DNA of 64,000 bases from UBA8079 sp965205535 (lineage in GTDB: Bacteria; Pseudomonadota; Alphaproteobacteria; UBA6615), in contig CBDBHH010000005.1 of NCBI GenBank assembly GCA_965205535.1, forward strand, positions 1,054,001 to 1,118,000, read 5' to 3'. Below, piece by piece: positions 44,701-52,174 of the stretch; positions within the stretch are counted from its first letter, which is position 1, and every line of letters begins with the position of its first letter. A program made the translations under genes and the position numbers. Below the pieces are notes generated by a model. It made no database searches, was not told where the DNA came from, and worked only from the letters and a program-made list of their open reading frames with translations.

Positions 44701-46590
44701 ATCAATCTCCGCGCCGGCGCGGGATTCCATCTGAAAGTCATGTACCCAGACCGTGCCCGTCCCGTCGCCATACTGGTACTCGACCGCAAACGGCTCCTCA
44801 CCGATCACCTTCAGGCCCATATTCTCGAGCATCGGAATTACGTCCGACAGGGGCAGCGCATGCTCCGCATGGTAAAGCTTCAAATGCACTGTCTGCGCGG
44901 CATCACCCGCCGGGCGATACAGGTTCAGTTGAAGTTTTTCTGAAATTCGCGCGGTGTCGATCGACGCAATATCCGTCACCGCCGCAGCCGGGTCATAACG
45001 GTCGCGATAGGCGGGTGTGAAGGCGTGTCCGTAGCGCTGGAACATCACCAGGCCAACCTCTTCGCCGCGCGCCTCGACCAGCGTGTCACGCAGCCGGTCT
45101 TCCCATGACCGGGTCGCCTCCCGCAGTGCCGCCTCTATCTCCTCAATCCCGTAGGGTGGAATTCGCCCAGGCCCGGTCTTGATCACGAACAAAATCCTGG
45201 CGAGTACGGAATCCGTTCCGAAATCGGGGAAAAAGGCGACACAGGAGCCGCCAAACGCATCCTCCAGAATCTTCGCCAGTTTCTCGCGAAGTTCCGTGTC
45301 GAAATTGTCGCTCGGTACAAAAACCAGCGCCGTGATGTAACGCTGGAACGGATCCTCGCGGACGAACAGCGCAGTTCTCTGGCGTTCCTGCAGATGCAGA
45401 ATGCCGAGTGCGTTCTCAAGCAACAGGCCTTCGTCGATCTGCAGCAACTCGTCGCGCGGATAGGTTTCCAGGATGTGCGCCAGAGCCTTGGAATCGTGGC
45501 TCGACGGCAGGAATCCGGCACCATCCATCGCGGTCATAACTTTCCGGCGCAGAATGGGAATGCGCGACGGGGATACGCTATACGCAGTCGAGGTGAAGAG
45601 CCCGACGATCATGCGTTCGCCCGTCACCTTGCCGGCGGCATCGAACTTCTTCACGCCAACCACATCCATATGGACGCGCCGGTGCACCGTCGCACGCTGG
45701 TTGGCCTTCGTGATCATGACGAGATGCGGCTGGCGGATGAACGACCGAACCTCATCCGGCAGCGGCGCATCATCCGCCCAGTTCTCAAAAATCGCCCGAT
45801 TGGCATCGCGCAAAACACCAAGCCCACCAGCTTGCGCCTTCAGCTTCTGCTTCGCGCCGGTACCCACATGGTCGTATTCGCGATAGCCCAGGAAGGTGAA
45901 ATGATCGTCGAGCATCCACTCGATAAAGGCGCGGGTTTCCTCAACCTCCGCGTTGGCAATTTTCGTCGACTGCGCGTCCAGATCCTCAAGAACACCCGTG
46001 ACCTTGCCGCGCATCGACTGCCAGTCCTGAACCGACGCGCTGACATCCTGCAGCACCTGCTCGAGCCGGGCCGTCAGATTGGCCAGGGTCTTGGGGTCCG
46101 TCAGCTCGTTCACTTCGAAATGCATGAAGCTTTCAGCCCGCGCATCATCTTCCGCGCCGGCCGCACAGCTTTTCATTTTGCCTGCCGGGGTGCGTGTCAC
46201 CTGGAAGATCGGGTGGATCACAAGGTGCACGGTCAAGCCTTGATAGTTCAGCTCCGCCGTCACTGAATCGACCAGAAACGGCATGTCCTCGGTCGCGATC
46301 TCGATGACCGTATGCGAACCGTCCCAACCATGATCCTTCTGGCGCGGATTGAAGACCCGGATCAGGGGCTCCCCCGGCAACCGCTTTTGCGCAAACCGGA
46401 GATAGGAATCAGCCGACGCAAACAACGTTTCAGTGTCCATCTCCGCGATATCGCTCGGCGGGACGTTGGCGTAGTAGGCGCGCACGAAATCCGCACAAGC
46501 GTCTCCGGCATCGCCACCCAGGCGTTTCCGGGCAAGCTGTGCTGCCTTGCTGACCAGATTTTTCTTCCGCGTGTTGCTGCGCGTCGCCAT
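41716..46590 (-). CDS. gdhB: NAD-specific glutamate dehydrogenase, 180-kDa class
   Basis: This single frame of 1624 residues matches the length of the large NAD-GDH class. The N-terminal 700 residues carry ACT-like regulatory repeats. The catalytic part has GGDVARGGIRWSDRREDFRTEILGLQKAQMVKN near residue 800 and VPVGAKGGFVCKN, the family's substrate and catalytic-lysine segment. A Rossmann domain follows. It deaminates glutamate to 2-oxoglutarate with NAD, a catabolic nitrogen reaction. A GAAGGGAAG ribosome site precedes the ATG. A 7-bp palindrome lies 33 nt upstream of the start, and regulation at that site is inference. Confidence 0.95.
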   Translation of the reverse strand: MATRSNTRKKNLVSKAAQLARKRLGGDAGDACADFVRAYYANVPPSDIAEMDTETLFASADSYLRFAQKRLPGEPLIRVFNPRQKDHGWDGSHTVIEIATEDMPFLVDSVTAELNYQGLTVHLVIHPIFQVTRTPAGKMKSCAAGAEDDARAESFMHFEVNELTDPKTLANLTARLEQVLQDVSASVQDWQSMRGKVTGVLEDLDAQSTKIANAEVEETRAFIEWMLDDHFTFLGYREYDHVGTGAKQKLKAQAGGLGVLRDANRAIFENWADDAPLPDEVRSFIRQPHLVMITKANQRATVHRRVHMDVVGVKKFDAAGKVTGERMIVGLFTSTAYSVSPSRIPILRRKVMTAMDGAGFLPSSHDSKALAHILETYPRDELLQIDEGLLLENALGILHLQERQRTALFVREDPFQRYITALVFVPSDNFDTELREKLAKILEDAFGGSCVAFFPDFGTDSVLARILFVIKTGPGRIPPYGIEEIEAALREATRSWEDRLRDTLVEARGEEVGLVMFQRYGHAFTPAYRDRYDPAAAVTDIASIDTARISEKLQLNLYRPAGDAAQTVHLKLYHAEHALPLSDVIPMLENMGLKVIGEEPFAVEYQYGDGTGTVWVHDFQMESRAGAEIDLAEVRESFHEGFARVCDQSVADDGFNKLILGAGLEWREILVLRAYCKFLLQSRIAYSQSYMEETLANNPKLARIVVELFVARFDPAQAGTPASERRVKKLRKGLADGLDAVSNLDEDRIIRRFANAVDVTLRTNFFTTTEDGGFKPYASFKIDSANVDDLPEPRPKKEIFVYSPRMEGCHLRGGDVARGGIRWSDRREDFRTEILGLQKAQMVKNSVIVPVGAKGGFVCKNLPAPTGDPQTDRQATQDEVIACYSTLIWGLLDVTDNLVGGKIVPPKTVVRYDADDPYLVVAADKGTATFSDIANGISQDYGFWLGDAFASGGSVGYDHKKMGITAKGAWESVKRHFRELDHDTQSADFTAVGVGDMSGDVFGNGMLLSKHIKLVAAFNHMHIFIDPNPDPAKSFAERKRLFALPRSSWTDYEKKLISKGGGIFERSAKSIKLSAEIKKLLGVTRDQMTPNELIRTILVAEIDLLWFGGIGTYIKATSESQADADDRSNDAVRVDAKTLRCKVIGEGANLGVTQLGRIEYARAGGRINTDFIDNSAGVDCSDHEVNIKIALDDVVSGGDMNLKQRNALLEQMTDEVSDLVLNDNYLQTQAISQAERRAPELLESQWRVMRSLERRGLLDRPIEHLPDDERMADLQSDGLGLTRPEYAVLFSHAKIALYGDLLPTDVPGDAYLVKDLARYFPRPLRKRFEAQVARHRLRREIVATYVTNSLVNRVGAAFVHDLTERSGASADDVARAYVIARDVFELRPLWRDIEALDLAVAADTQNEMAHELEELVERLTIWFLANARRPLDIAATIERYAPGIRELAKKLPDIVAAEDRQSIDRQTERLSGAGVPKALARQIASLDVLSAGGDVVRIARDSGMPVLDTGRVYFELGARLGIDWVRHAAKEITPESEWEKIAIDSIVDDSYRHQSALTNRVLDVAGGGKLGPRVADGVIETWVGSRNGAVERTCQLLDDLRANESIDLAMLSVANGQLRNLLAG

Positions 46591-46622
46591 AAAATTCTTC
46601 CCTTCAATCCCATGCGCGCAGA

Positions 46623-46641
46623 CGTCCGAAACAATCGGACG
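46623..46641. promoter_or_regulatory. Perfect inverted repeat upstream of gdhB
   Basis: CGTCCGA (46623-46629), then AACAA, then TCGGACG (46635-46641). It lies between the gdhB start and the divergent membrane-protein gene, close to the gdhB 5' end. It could be an operator dyad or a leader hairpin. No regulator gene is adjacent. Confidence 0.35.
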
Positions 46642-46793
46642 ACGCCCGGGCGCATCTCGGTTGCGTCAAACATACGAACCGATTGGTAAAACATGGTTAA
46701 CACCGGCAAGCATTCGTTAACCATGTCTTTTCATACTGCGTGCGATGACAATTGCGCCAACGGCGCCGCATTTCCGGAACCTTGAACCCCGTC

Positions 46794-47159
46794 ATGACCG
46801 CACAAGACATCAACACCGCGCCCGATCTGCCTATTCCCCTGCTCGACCGTCTGCCCGAGGCACTGCGCGCCAGCCTGACACCCGAGCAGCGCCAGGCATT
46901 CTCTGCCGTCACCGAACCGGCAGGAGATGATGCCCACCCGGTCGACCTCCGCATCACCGTCCCGGTGCCCGGCCGTCCGCTGTTCCTTTCCGTGCTCGCG
47001 GGCCCGGAGCGACGCTCAAAGGACCGCCGATCCATCGAGCGCCGTCGACATCCGCTGCACACGATCGGCAATATCGTCTTCCTGGGATCCAGCCTGTTCG
47101 GTGTCTACGCGCTGGGGTTGATGGCGTTCCTGGCCGCCGGCTCCGTGCTTCAGTTCTGA
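46794..47159 (+). CDS. Small hypothetical membrane protein
   Basis: From ATG 46794 the product is 121 residues. The first 65 are polar (LPIPLLDRLPEALRASLTPEQRQAF), followed by a basic stretch RRSKDRRSIERRRHPLH. Two closely spaced hydrophobic segments end the protein (NIVFLGSSLFGVYALGLMAFLAAGSVL). The basic stretch next to the helices indicates a cytoplasmic N-terminus and C-terminal membrane anchor. It is divergent from gdhB across 203 nt. No family was recognised. Codon use and composition look native. Confidence 0.5.
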   Translation: MTAQDINTAPDLPIPLLDRLPEALRASLTPEQRQAFSAVTEPAGDDAHPVDLRITVPVPGRPLFLSVLAGPERRSKDRRSIERRRHPLHTIGNIVFLGSSLFGVYALGLMAFLAAGSVLQF

Positions 47160-47268
47160 GCTGACGTTTCGTCCCACCCGCTGAGCCGCTTGGGCTCGCG
47201 ACGCTTGTTCCCGGCACGAAATTACGAGACCCTTTTGTTGGACTGACGTTCATCCTGGGGGAATTGCC

Positions 47269-48306
47269 TTGCGTCTCGTGACATTTTCGACAAGCGGCTC
47301 ACTGCGCCTCGGCGCGTTCATCAACAACGACACGACCATCATTGATCTTGCCACGGCGGCTGAAGAGATATCGCCGGGAGATGACAATGATGCATTCGGG
47401 TCAATGCTATCCCTCATCGACGGCGGTGAAGCGGCACAGACCCGCGCCTACGAACTCTGCGATCGGGCAATCACCTGGGGTGTCGACGCCGCCATTCTCG
47501 CCCGCGACAGCGTCCGGCTTGAAGCGCCGCTCCCCAATCCACACCGCCTGCGCGATTGCGCCTGCTTCCTGCAACATCTGCGCAACGCCCGTGAGGTCCG
47601 GCACACCCGCCTGGCCGCCCGCGAGGACGACCCGGAGGCAGCGCTCGAACGCTACCGCGCCGCCGGCGCCCTCGACGTGCCGCCCGAATGGGTCGCCGCC
47701 CCCGTCTATCTCAACAGCAATCATCTCAGCATCATCGGCCCGGAGGACGAGGCGATATGGCCCCACCAGGCACGGCGCATGGATTATGAGCTCGAATGGG
47801 CCATGGTCACGGGCCGTAGCGGGTCGAACATCAAGGCCACCAATGCGGCCGACCACATCTTCGGCTACACGATTTTTAACGACATCAGCGCCCGGGATAT
47901 CCAGGCCATCGAGATTCGCAGCGGTGCCGGCATGGGCGGGCCGGGCAAGGATTTCGACGCCGGCAACGTCTTCGGCCCCTGCATCGTGACGGCGGACGAG
48001 ATCAAGAACCCGTATGACCTCGTCATGTGCGCCCGGATCAACGGCGATGAGTGGAGCCGTGGGAATTCAGGCATGATGGATCACCGCTTCGAGGGCGTGC
48101 TCGAACATCTGAGCCAGAACCAGACAATTTATGCCGGTGAGGTATTCGGGTCCGGCACCGTCCCGACCGGGTGCGGGCTTGAGCATAACCGCTACCTCGA
48201 AGACGGCGACGAAATCGAGCTCGACGTCGAGGGCATCGGCGTGCTGACCACGAAGATCGTCAAGCCCGCCGACTGGCGCGACCGCCAAAAACCCGACAAG
48301 AACTGA
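47269..48306 (+). CDS. Fumarylacetoacetate hydrolase (FAH) family protein
   Basis: TTG 47269 is preceded by GGGGGAA at good spacing, which supports this unusual start. The 345-residue protein has an N-terminal domain (LVTFSTSGSLRLGAFI) and a FAH catalytic domain. The latter has DYELEWAMVTGRSG near residue 168, GYTIFNDISARDIQ near residue 200, and GKDFDAGNVFGPCIVTADEI, with the metal-binding acidic residues. FAH members cleave C-C bonds in acylpyruvates or fumarylpyruvate from aromatic degradation. The cupin gene follows after 10 nt. The exact substrate is not readable. Confidence 0.85.
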   Translation: MRLVTFSTSGSLRLGAFINNDTTIIDLATAAEEISPGDDNDAFGSMLSLIDGGEAAQTRAYELCDRAITWGVDAAILARDSVRLEAPLPNPHRLRDCACFLQHLRNAREVRHTRLAAREDDPEAALERYRAAGALDVPPEWVAAPVYLNSNHLSIIGPEDEAIWPHQARRMDYELEWAMVTGRSGSNIKATNAADHIFGYTIFNDISARDIQAIEIRSGAGMGGPGKDFDAGNVFGPCIVTADEIKNPYDLVMCARINGDEWSRGNSGMMDHRFEGVLEHLSQNQTIYAGEVFGSGTVPTGCGLEHNRYLEDGDEIELDVEGIGVLTTKIVKPADWRDRQKPDKN

Positions 48307-48316
48307 GGAGACCGAT

Positions 48317-48856
48317 ATGCCACGCGACATTCGCCGGGTAATCACCGGCCACGACGACAAGGGCAACGCCATCGTCGCGATCGACGAGACCATGACCCCC
48401 GACATGGGCCATGTGCTCACGCCGGAAGGCCAACCCAATGTACGGCTGTCGGATGTCTGGCTTTCGAACAGCGTCCCCGCAAGCAACGCCGGCAATACCG
48501 ACACGGTCGGCGACAAGGTGACCCTCGAACCCCCGGCCGGCGGTGCGGTGTTCCGGGTGCTGGAGATCCCACCGGACTCGCAACGCAACTACGACACGAT
48601 GAAGAAGTATTTCGAGCAGATGGGCGCGGGTGAGCGCCTCGACGGGCAAAAGCACCCGGGCATGCACAAGACGAAGTCGGTCGACTATCTGATCGTCATC
48701 TCCGGCGAGGTCTGGCTAATCCTCGACGAGGAGGAGGTCTGCCTGAAGGCTGGTGACACTTGTGTTCAGCGCGGCACGTTGCATGCCTGGTCGAACCGCA
48801 CCGAGGAACCCTGCCTGCTTGCCGGTATCCTGCTGGACGCGAACCCGCTCGACTAG
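48317..48856 (+). CDS. Single-domain cupin protein
   Basis: The 179-residue protein has a C-terminal cupin barrel. HKTKSVDYLIVISGEVWLIL near residue 115 and KAGDTCVQRGTLHAWSN near residue 145 are the two motifs. Only the single His of the first motif and the His/Asn of the second are present, so metal binding may be incomplete. The first 60 residues (MTPDMGHVLTPEGQPNVRL) resemble cupins of uncharacterised catabolic clusters. A GAGGAGA site precedes ATG 48317. It is co-directional with and likely co-transcribed with the FAH gene. Confidence 0.75.
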   Translation: MPRDIRRVITGHDDKGNAIVAIDETMTPDMGHVLTPEGQPNVRLSDVWLSNSVPASNAGNTDTVGDKVTLEPPAGGAVFRVLEIPPDSQRNYDTMKKYFEQMGAGERLDGQKHPGMHKTKSVDYLIVISGEVWLILDEEEVCLKAGDTCVQRGTLHAWSNRTEEPCLLAGILLDANPLD

Positions 48857-48900
48857 AAACCGGGCGCAGCGAATATTCAGCGAGTCAAGACGCGGTATTA

Positions 48901-48916
48901 TTTTCCTATTGGAAAA
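48901..48916. promoter_or_regulatory. Perfect 6-4-6 palindrome upstream of the TTT operon
   Basis: TTTTCC (48901-48906), TATT, GGAAAA (48911-48916). It lies 79 nt before the tctC ATG and next to a weak -35/-10 pair (TTGCTG 48922-48927, TACGAT 48945-48950, 17-nt spacing). This is a reasonable operator candidate for the transporter genes. Confidence 0.4.
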
Positions 48917-48994
48917 AATGTTTGCTGTCAGGTGCTGATAACGATACGATTTCCGGACAATAAATCAGAAAACAATCAGGGGGTGGTCCCAGTT

Positions 48995-49984
48995 ATGAAA
49001 CGCTTTACATCAATTGCCGCAGCGGCAATCGCCGCAGCCGGCTTCGCCTTCGGCGCTACCGGCACTGCATCCGCGCAGAATTTCCCGAGCAAGCCTGTCC
49101 AGCTTCAGGTGCCTTTCGCGCCGGGCGGCGGTGCTGACCGGACGTTCCGGCTGTTCGCACCGTATCTCTCCGAGGAACTCGGTCAGCCCGTGAAGGTCAC
49201 CAATGTCGCCGGCGGCGGCGGCTGGGTCTCCTGGGGCCAGGTCGTCAACGAATGGAATGCCAAGCGCGACGACCACAAGCTGGCCGTTGTGAACATTCCG
49301 CACATTTTCTCATTCCTGAACCCGGCCATGAAGCGCACGGAGAAGTTGGAATCCTTCAACTTCCTGGCCTGGCATTCCTACGACCCCGGCCTGTGGCTGG
49401 TGCGCTGGGATGACGAACGGTTCAAGGATCTGGACGACGTGCTCGCCTATGCCCAAAAGCAGCCGATCATTGTTGCCCCGGGCAGCTTCGGCAGTGATGA
49501 CCATATCGGCGTCGCGTTCGCCCAGCAGGCCGTTCCGGGCTTCAAGGCGAAGTTCGTGACCAGCCGTGGCGACAACTCGAAGATCCAGCTGCTGCTGGGC
49601 AACCATGTGGACATGGTCGCAGCCAACGTCGGCTTCTTCATCCCGTCCATCATGGAGCGCAAGCTGCGGCCGATCGCCGTGCTGCACCCCACGCCCTGGG
49701 CGGTACTGCCGAGCGTCCCGACCTTCGAGGAGACGACGGGCAAGGTGAACATCACCTATGCCGGCCGGACGCTGGCCACGGCCAACGGCCTTGAGGAAGA
49801 GAAACGTGCGATCTACCTCGATGCCATCGCCAAGGCGATCGTCAATCCCGAGTATGTGGCCAAGGAAGCCGCCAACAAGAACCATCTGATGTTCGCCACC
49901 GGCGACGAGATGTGGACGCTCCTGCGCGAAGGCCAGAAGGTCGCCGAGCAGGCCGCCTACTGGAAGCAGGAAGGCGTCCAGTAA
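48995..49984 (+). CDS. tctC: TTT substrate-binding protein (TctC/Bug family)
   Basis: ATG 48995 is preceded by a G-rich site and starts a clear signal peptide, MKRFTSIAAAAIAAAGFAFG, with likely cleavage after Ala27 (TASA|QN). The mature protein has FPSKPVQLQVPFAPGGGADRTFRLFAPYLSEELGQPV, the Bug/TctC N-terminal signature. The usual Venus-flytrap segments follow (VAPGSFGSDDHIGVAF, GNHVDMVAANVGFF, RPIAVLHPTPWAVLPSVPTFEE). It captures a carboxylate in the periplasm for TctA/TctB. The ligand is unknown. Confidence 0.9.
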   Translation: MKRFTSIAAAAIAAAGFAFGATGTASAQNFPSKPVQLQVPFAPGGGADRTFRLFAPYLSEELGQPVKVTNVAGGGGWVSWGQVVNEWNAKRDDHKLAVVNIPHIFSFLNPAMKRTEKLESFNFLAWHSYDPGLWLVRWDDERFKDLDDVLAYAQKQPIIVAPGSFGSDDHIGVAFAQQAVPGFKAKFVTSRGDNSKIQLLLGNHVDMVAANVGFFIPSIMERKLRPIAVLHPTPWAVLPSVPTFEETTGKVNITYAGRTLATANGLEEEKRAIYLDAIAKAIVNPEYVAKEAANKNHLMFATGDEMWTLLREGQKVAEQAAYWKQEGVQ

Positions 49985-50022
49985 GCATACGGGTACCGGA
50001 AACAACGTTTCCAAACAGCGCC

Positions 50023-50045
50023 CCCCGTCGGTTGATCCGGCGGGG
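50023..50045 (+). terminator. Hairpin between tctC and tctB, possible attenuator
   Basis: A 9-bp stem (50023-50031 with 50037-50045, one G-U pair) with a 5-nt loop lies between the binding-protein gene and the membrane genes. No U-run follows. Such hairpins commonly stabilise the binding-protein mRNA or lower downstream expression; that function is inference here. Confidence 0.45.
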
Positions 50046-50111
50046 CGTGTGGTCCCGTTCGTGACCCACTAGAAAGCGATCCGGTCACGAGACAACCTGG
50101 GGGGGAATTTC

Positions 50112-50561
50112 ATGACACGATTGATGGCCGAGCGGCTTGTCGCCATAGGTATGATCCTGGCCGCCGGGTTCATGTACACCCGCACAACGGGCTGGCCGCA
50201 ACGCGCCGGCGCGTTCCCGCAGTTCGCGGAAATCGGCATCATGCTGCTCGCGTTCGGCATGCTCCTGCGCTCGCTCACAGCACGGGATAAAGAGCGCCTC
50301 AAAGGCATGGTGAAGTTCGACTTCTCCTACGCCGCCTGGAAACCCGTCTATGTGATGCTCGTCGGCGTTGTCTATTCCTTCGCCGTGTTCGAAATCGGCT
50401 TCTACGTCACCTCTTTCTTCTTCTATTTCATCGCGGCCTACATGACCGGCCTGCGCGATCACAAGCTGATCGTGATCACCGCCGTCATTCTGTTTCCGCT
50501 GCTCTACGCATTCTTCACCCTGCTCCTCGGCGCGTTTCTGCCCGAAGGCATTTTGTTCTAG
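50112..50561 (+). CDS. tctB: TTT small membrane subunit (TctB)
   Basis: The 149-residue protein has four hydrophobic segments (ERLVAIGMILAAGFMYT, IGIMLLAFGMLL, PVYVMLVGVVYSFAVF, LIVITAVILFPLLYAFFTLLLGAFLP). This is the DUF1468/TctB pattern, ending with the usual LLGAFLPEGIL. It forms the membrane complex with TctA, which begins 21 nt later. A run of seven G bases before ATG 50112 serves as the ribosome site. It is the second gene of the tctCBA transport unit. Confidence 0.85.
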   Translation: MTRLMAERLVAIGMILAAGFMYTRTTGWPQRAGAFPQFAEIGIMLLAFGMLLRSLTARDKERLKGMVKFDFSYAAWKPVYVMLVGVVYSFAVFEIGFYVTSFFFYFIAAYMTGLRDHKLIVITAVILFPLLYAFFTLLLGAFLPEGILF

Positions 50562-50582
50562 CGCCAGGAGAGGAACCGGATC

Positions 50583-52115
50583 ATGGAAAGCATCGAATTT
50601 CTCCTGAATGTTCTGACGCTCGCGAACCTGGGTGCCATGTTCGTCGGCATCGTCGTCGGCCTCATCATCGGCGCCATCCCGGGCCTCGGACCGCCCATGG
50701 CCATCGCCCTGATGATTCCGATTTCGTTCGAATGGCCCCCCGAAACCGCCCTTATTCTGATGGTCTCGACCTATGCCGCCGGCATCTATGGTGGCTCGTT
50801 CACCGCGATCCTCCTGCGCGCACCGGGCACCTCGGCGTCGGCGGCTTCAGCCATCGAAGGTTACGAGATGACCAAGCGCGGCCGCGCGACCGAGGCCATC
50901 CGCATGTCCACCTTCGCCTCGGTGATGGGCGGCCTGATCTCTGGTTTTGCCCTGCTTTACCTGTCGCCACCGCTGGCTAAGGTCTCGCTCCTTTTCGGCC
51001 CTGCGGAATTCTTCGTGGTGGCCTTGCTGGGCCTGACGGCGATCGCCGCCGTGTCGTTTGGCGCGGTCCTGAAGGGCCTCATTGCCGGGTTGTTCGGATT
51101 GCTGATCAGCACCATTGGCGTGGACGCGGCGTCGGCCCTTCCGCGCTTTACCTATGGCATGACGGGCCTGCTGTCCGGCATCGGCATCCTGCCCGCCGTG
51201 ATCGGCCTGTTTGCATTCGCCCAGGCGCTCACCCTTTGCGAGGGAAGCCCGAAAACCAACATCTCGGGCCGGGCCAAACTCAGCTGGAACATCATGCCCC
51301 GCTGGTCGGAGATCATGCATTGCCGCTGGTCGCTGGTCCGCGGCTGGGTCACCGGGCTGGTCATGGGTATCGTACCCGCCGCGGGAGCCAGTGTCGCCCA
51401 GTGGATCGCCTATGCCTGGGAAATCCAGCGCGGCAAGCCCGGCGACAAGTTCGGCGAGGGCGAGGTCAAGGGCCTCGCCGCCACGGAAGGCTCCAACAAT
51501 GGCGTGACGGGAACCTCCCTGATCCCGATGTTCGTGCTCGGCATTCCCGGCGGCATCTCGGCGGCGGTTATTCTCGGCGCGCTGATGATTCACGGGCTGC
51601 AACCGGGTAATCGGCTGTTCACGGATTCGCCCGAGGTCATCTTCACGGTGATTTGGGGCTTCATCCTCGCCAACTTCTTTATGGGCGGGATCGCCGCCGT
51701 GATGGCGCGCTTGCTGGCCTATGTGACCCTGTTCCCACGGGGCCTGCTGGCACCGATCATCATGATCTTCTGCGTCGTCGGCACCTTCGCCGCGAGCGGA
51801 AACCCGTGGGATGTCTGGATCATGGTCACCATGGGGATCATCGGTTACCTGGCACAGAAATACAATTTCTCGCCGGCCGGTATCCTGCTGGGCATCATCC
51901 TGGGGCCGATCGCCGAACAAGGTCTGCGGAACGTCCTGATCGTTTCCAGCGATCAACCGTTCCAGTTCATCTTCAGCCGTTGGATCTCGGACGTCATCAT
52001 CTTCATGATCGTCATCGCGCTGTATTACTCGTTCAAACCGAAGGCCTGGGATCAGGCCGTCGAGCAGGGCGAAGCAACACTCGCAGCCGGTGACGATACG
52101 AAGGATGCCTCGTAA
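50583..52115 (+). CDS. tctA: TTT large permease subunit (TctA)
   Basis: This 510-residue protein has about twelve helices and the conserved TctA segments GAIPGLGPPMAIALMIPISF near residue 25, GIYGGSFTAILLRAPGTSASAAS, VPAAGASVAQWIAYAWE and TNNG-like ATEGSNNGVTGTSLIPMFVLGIPGG. It drives uptake of the carboxylate delivered by TctC, using a cation gradient. AGGAGAGG precedes the ATG. It lies between tctB and the molybdenum-hydroxylase gene, suggesting the imported compound is a hydroxylase or downstream-pathway substrate. Confidence 0.9.
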   Translation: MESIEFLLNVLTLANLGAMFVGIVVGLIIGAIPGLGPPMAIALMIPISFEWPPETALILMVSTYAAGIYGGSFTAILLRAPGTSASAASAIEGYEMTKRGRATEAIRMSTFASVMGGLISGFALLYLSPPLAKVSLLFGPAEFFVVALLGLTAIAAVSFGAVLKGLIAGLFGLLISTIGVDAASALPRFTYGMTGLLSGIGILPAVIGLFAFAQALTLCEGSPKTNISGRAKLSWNIMPRWSEIMHCRWSLVRGWVTGLVMGIVPAAGASVAQWIAYAWEIQRGKPGDKFGEGEVKGLAATEGSNNGVTGTSLIPMFVLGIPGGISAAVILGALMIHGLQPGNRLFTDSPEVIFTVIWGFILANFFMGGIAAVMARLLAYVTLFPRGLLAPIIMIFCVVGTFAASGNPWDVWIMVTMGIIGYLAQKYNFSPAGILLGIILGPIAEQGLRNVLIVSSDQPFQFIFSRWISDVIIFMIVIALYYSFKPKAWDQAVEQGEATLAAGDDTKDAS

Positions 52116-52174
52116 CCGATGTCTGGTTCCCGCGTAAGTATGTTGCCAATCCCGGCGCGTGCCAGGAGCCACTG

